Positions 10,959 to 12,753 of a stretch of DNA of 12,753 nucleotides are shown piece after piece. Position numbers and translations under genes: made by a program. Each line of letters starts with the position of its first letter. Position 1 is the stretch's first letter. The notes under the pieces are model-generated. The model was not told the DNA's origin. It worked only from the letters and a program-made list of their open reading frames with translations, and did no database searches. Source of the DNA: CAYIGN01 sp964363055. GTDB lineage: Bacteria; Patescibacteriota; Minisyncoccia; Sungbacterales; HO2-52-23. Where the stretch lies: positions 1 through 12,753 of the forward strand of contig CAYIGN010000021.1 in NCBI GenBank assembly GCA_964363055.1. Reading direction: 5' to 3'.

Positions 10959-11732
10959 ATGGAGGAAGCAACTGCGGCAATAGAGTATAAGGAGCAAACC
11001 CCACTTGCGGCGGCGGATGGAGAACTGGAGGAGTTGATGAAGGCCGGAGTGCATATGGGGCATGCTAAGACCAAGGATCACCCTTCCATGAAGAGGTATA
11101 TTTTTGGGGTGCGCAACACCATCTCGGTTTTGGATCTTATCCAAACCGTGGAGGCGCTCGGCCGGGCTGAAGCATTTCTTAAGGATGTCGCCGGCCGGGG
11201 CGGGTTGGTGCTGTTGGTAGGTACGCGGCCGGCAGCGCGGAAAGCGATTCTGGAGGTTTACGATCGCACCAAGACGCCTTATTTTGTTGAGCGCTGGATC
11301 GGAGGGACGCTTACCAATTTCAAGGTAATCCGCAAGCGGGTGGAATATCTGGAGACGCTGGAAAAGGAAAAGGCGGGGGGTGAATTGGAAAAGTATACCA
11401 AAAAAGAACGGATGAAGAAGGAAGAGGAGATGGTGCGCCTTGTCAAAATGTTTAATGGTCTACGGACGTTGACCCGCCTGCCGGATGCGATTTTTGTCGT
11501 GGACACAACCCATGATACAACCGCAGTGCGCGAAGCGCGGCGGATGAAAATCCCGATCGTCGGCCTCTGCGATACGAATGCCAACGCCGGATTGATTGAC
11601 TACCCGATCCCGTCAAATGATGATGCCCTGCCGGCCGTGCGGTATATGGTTAATCGAATCGGTGCGGCGATCGAGGAGGGTATGCGCGCCAAGAATATGG
11701 TTATGGATGAAGCAGCGGGCGGAAACCAATGA
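10959..11732 (+). CDS. rpsB: 30S ribosomal protein S2
   Basis: This 257-aa S2, an essential late-assembling small-subunit protein, has clear signatures: LMKAGVHMGHAKTKDHPSMK, YIFGVRNTISVLDLIQTVEA, LLVGTRPAARKAILE, RWIGGTLTNFKVIRKRVEYL, LPDAIFVVDTTHDTTAVREA and PIVGLCDTNANAGLIDYPIP SND. It carries a ~20-residue acidic N-terminal extension before the conserved start. The coiled-coil insertion (KEKAGGELEKYTKKERMKK) is normal for the family. The start is fixed by the leaderless promoter 7 nt upstream. Its TGA overlaps the tsf ATG (ATGA), giving coupled translation in the usual rpsB-tsf operon. Confidence 0.96.
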   Translation: MEEATAAIEYKEQTPLAAADGELEELMKAGVHMGHAKTKDHPSMKRYIFGVRNTISVLDLIQTVEALGRAEAFLKDVAGRGGLVLLVGTRPAARKAILEVYDRTKTPYFVERWIGGTLTNFKVIRKRVEYLETLEKEKAGGELEKYTKKERMKKEEEMVRLVKMFNGLRTLTRLPDAIFVVDTTHDTTAVREARRMKIPIVGLCDTNANAGLIDYPIPSNDDALPAVRYMVNRIGAAIEEGMRAKNMVMDEAAGGNQ

Positions 11733-12178
11733 TCACAACACAGCAGATTAAAGAATTGAGAGAGAAAACCGGAGTAGGCATTTCCGACATCAAGCAGGCG
11801 TTGGAAAAGAGTGGTGGGGATTCAGCAAAAGCGCAGGCGTTGATTGAAGAATGGCTGGGGAGCTCGGCCGGCAAGCGGCTGGACCGCGAAACCTCGGCCG
11901 GAGTCATAGACGCCTATATCCATTCCAACAATCGGATCGGAGCGCTGGTGGAGCTGCAGTGCGAGACCGATTTTGTGGCACGCAATCCGGGGTTCAAAAC
12001 CATGGCTCATGATATTGCGATGCACATTGCGGCTATGGCTCCGGCCGACACTGCGGCTTTGCTAAGTCAGCCCTTCATCAAGGATGAGCGCAAGGCCGTC
12101 GGGGATTTGATCAATGAATCCATCGGCAGATTTGGCGAGAATATCAAGATTGGTAAATTCGCGAGGTTTGAACTGTAA
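11729..12178 (+). CDS. tsf: Elongation factor Ts, short form
   Basis: EF-Ts exchanges GDP for GTP on EF-Tu. The N-terminal UBA-like domain (IKELREKTGVGISDIKQALE) and the nucleotide-release core CETDFVARNPGFKTMAHDIA (TDFVARN at 80-86) are intact. At 149 aa it is much shorter than the 200-280 residues of most bacteria: one core subdomain and no dimerisation or coiled-coil module, a reduced form typical of CPR genomes. It overlaps rpsB by 4 nt. The C-terminus ends normally at KIGKFARFEL, so the shortness is not a truncation. Confidence 0.94.
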   Translation: MITTQQIKELREKTGVGISDIKQALEKSGGDSAKAQALIEEWLGSSAGKRLDRETSAGVIDAYIHSNNRIGALVELQCETDFVARNPGFKTMAHDIAMHIAAMAPADTAALLSQPFIKDERKAVGDLINESIGRFGENIKIGKFARFEL

Positions 12179-12179
12179 T

Positions 12180-12185
12180 TATAAC
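12180..12185 (+). promoter_or_regulatory. -10-like box before the gene at 12193
   Basis: TATAAC lies 7 nt before the ATG at 12193, the leaderless spacing seen elsewhere in the window. There is no good -35, so it may only supplement read-through from rpsB-tsf. Confidence 0.35.
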
Positions 12186-12192
12186 TGTAGCT

Positions 12193-12636
12193 ATGTTTGA
12201 TGCTTTCTTGGCAGCCGCATTTATCGGTAGCGCCGGAGTGCTGTGGTACCGCATCTCGCAAAAGATTCCGGAGCTGGTGGCTATACCCGATGAGGTGATC
12301 ACCCAGTGCCTCCACGAGGATTCAGCCCGAGTGCGGGTCTTTATTCTAAACATCAAGAATTACTGGCGAGAGAAGCAGTATCGGGAGCCCTTGTGGAGAT
12401 TCTGTGAGAAGATTATCTATCGCCTCCATATCTTGTTGCTGCGCGCCGACAATGGGACAGTCGGGCTTCTAAAAAAAGTACGGGCGGCGAGTGGTCTCCC
12501 CAATGACAATGGCAGCGCAAACGGCCTGGCGGCGCATGCTGCTGGGCATAAGACGGAGCAGGTTGTCATCCCGCCGGCACATAGCATCCGCATCCAAGAA
12601 GTCCGGCGCAAAAAGAAAGTAGATGTGCCAGGGTAG
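12193..12636 (+). CDS. Membrane-anchored protein of unknown function downstream of tsf
   Basis: This 147-aa protein has one N-terminal membrane helix (MFDAFLAAAFIGSAGVLWYR), then IPELVAIPDEV, a long amphipathic helical region rich in Arg and Lys (NIKNYWREKQYREPLWRFCE, KIIYRLHILLLRADNGTVGL), and a low-complexity end with a basic RRKKKVD. It would have most of its mass in the cytoplasm. Proteins of this layout are commonly seen near rpsB-tsf in CPR genomes; this is from memory, and no function is known to me. It starts 14 nt after tsf and is probably co-transcribed. No catalytic motif is visible. Confidence 0.75.
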   Translation: MFDAFLAAAFIGSAGVLWYRISQKIPELVAIPDEVITQCLHEDSARVRVFILNIKNYWREKQYREPLWRFCEKIIYRLHILLLRADNGTVGLLKKVRAASGLPNDNGSANGLAAHAAGHKTEQVVIPPAHSIRIQEVRRKKKVDVPG

Positions 12637-12659
12637 ATCAACTTGCGTTCCCGCTTTCT

Positions 12660-12697
12660 GCCGGAGTAACTCAGCGGTAGAGCAGCTGTTTTGCGCC
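12660..12697 (+). tRNA. tRNA 5' half only (acceptor, D-arm, start of anticodon arm)
   Basis: GCCGGAG then TA, ACTCAGCGGTAGAGC and AGCTGTTTTG reproduce a tRNA from base 1 to the anticodon loop. The 3' half (anticodon stem return, T-arm with GTTCGAAT, acceptor return CTCCGGC) is missing. Instead the sequence changes to AGTCCCGCCCTTTC. The anticodon cannot be read safely; the GCCGGAG acceptor with CTGTTTTG would suit a tRNA-Thr(UGU), but this is a guess. Not a functional tRNA as written. Confidence 0.5.
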
Positions 12698-12715
12698 AGT
12701 CCCGCCCTTTCATGA

Positions 12716-12738
12716 GCCAGCGTAGCTCAGCGGTAGAG
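12716..12738 (+). tRNA. Second tRNA 5' fragment (acceptor and D-arm)
   Basis: GCCAGCG, TA, GCTCAGCGGTAGAG match the first ~23 bases of another tRNA. It is interrupted after the D-stem by the same AGTCCCGCCCTTTC word that breaks the first fragment. Identity cannot be assigned, and the window ends 15 nt later. Confidence 0.45.
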
Positions 12739-12753
12739 TCCCGCCCTTTCTTT

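Overview
The window looks like a Candidate Phyla Radiation (Patescibacteria) genome, most likely Parcubacteria-like. The reasons are a very short EF-Ts, a short conserved rpsB-tsf locus, a CPR-style type IV pilin N-terminus (MRYANRGFTLIELLVVISII), many very small membrane proteins, and promoters whose -10 box lies only 6-9 nt before the ATG (apparently leaderless genes without Shine-Dalgarno sites). This placement is inferred from gene content; no marker was searched. TGA, TAA and TAG all end genes, so the standard code is likely.

Region 1 (1-1570). The 3' end of a PfkB-family sugar kinase is followed by a control region with a palindrome and a T9G10 run. Next come the first 26 codons of a broken class II aldolase (fba) copy, cut off by a complete MntA/HepT (type VII) toxin-antitoxin pair, and then a chimeric small membrane-protein gene.

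Region 2 (1570-7120) is a decayed duplication. The apparent unit is fba - 63/64-aa membrane protein - 27-aa peptide - 28/35-aa peptide - (proline-tailed membrane protein - pilin) - D-2-hydroxyacid dehydrogenase (ddh). fba is present as an N-terminal stub (362), an intact gene (1570) and a C-terminal stub (5240). ddh is present as an N-terminal stub (3792), a frameshifted pseudogene (4920) and an intact gene (6152). The three micro-proteins are open in both copies despite strong divergence, while the genes around them are broken. A 163-bp block differing at one base links the pilin tail at 3624-3786 to a truncated GIY-YIG gene at 5984-6146. A secreted three-repeat beta-rich protein (4026-4916, DUF5666-like) sits between the copies.

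Region 3 (7121-9747). Ribosomal protein L25 is bracketed by two MITE-like elements with identical 18-bp terminal inverted repeats. A secreted coiled-coil lytic transglycosylase follows.

Region 4 (9748-12753). Two divergent translation operons share a compact control region: rpmE-prfA on the minus strand and rpsB-tsf on the plus strand, with a 16-bp-arm palindrome exactly between the two -35 boxes. prfA lacks about 55 residues in domain 1 and is broken by a -1 frame change at a UAG codon. A CPR-type membrane protein gene follows tsf. The window ends with two tandem tRNA 5' halves that have no 3' halves.

The most interesting items are the duplicated trio of micro membrane proteins, the two related palindrome/G-run promoters, the broken prfA, and the hairpin-tip-variable MITE pair around L25.
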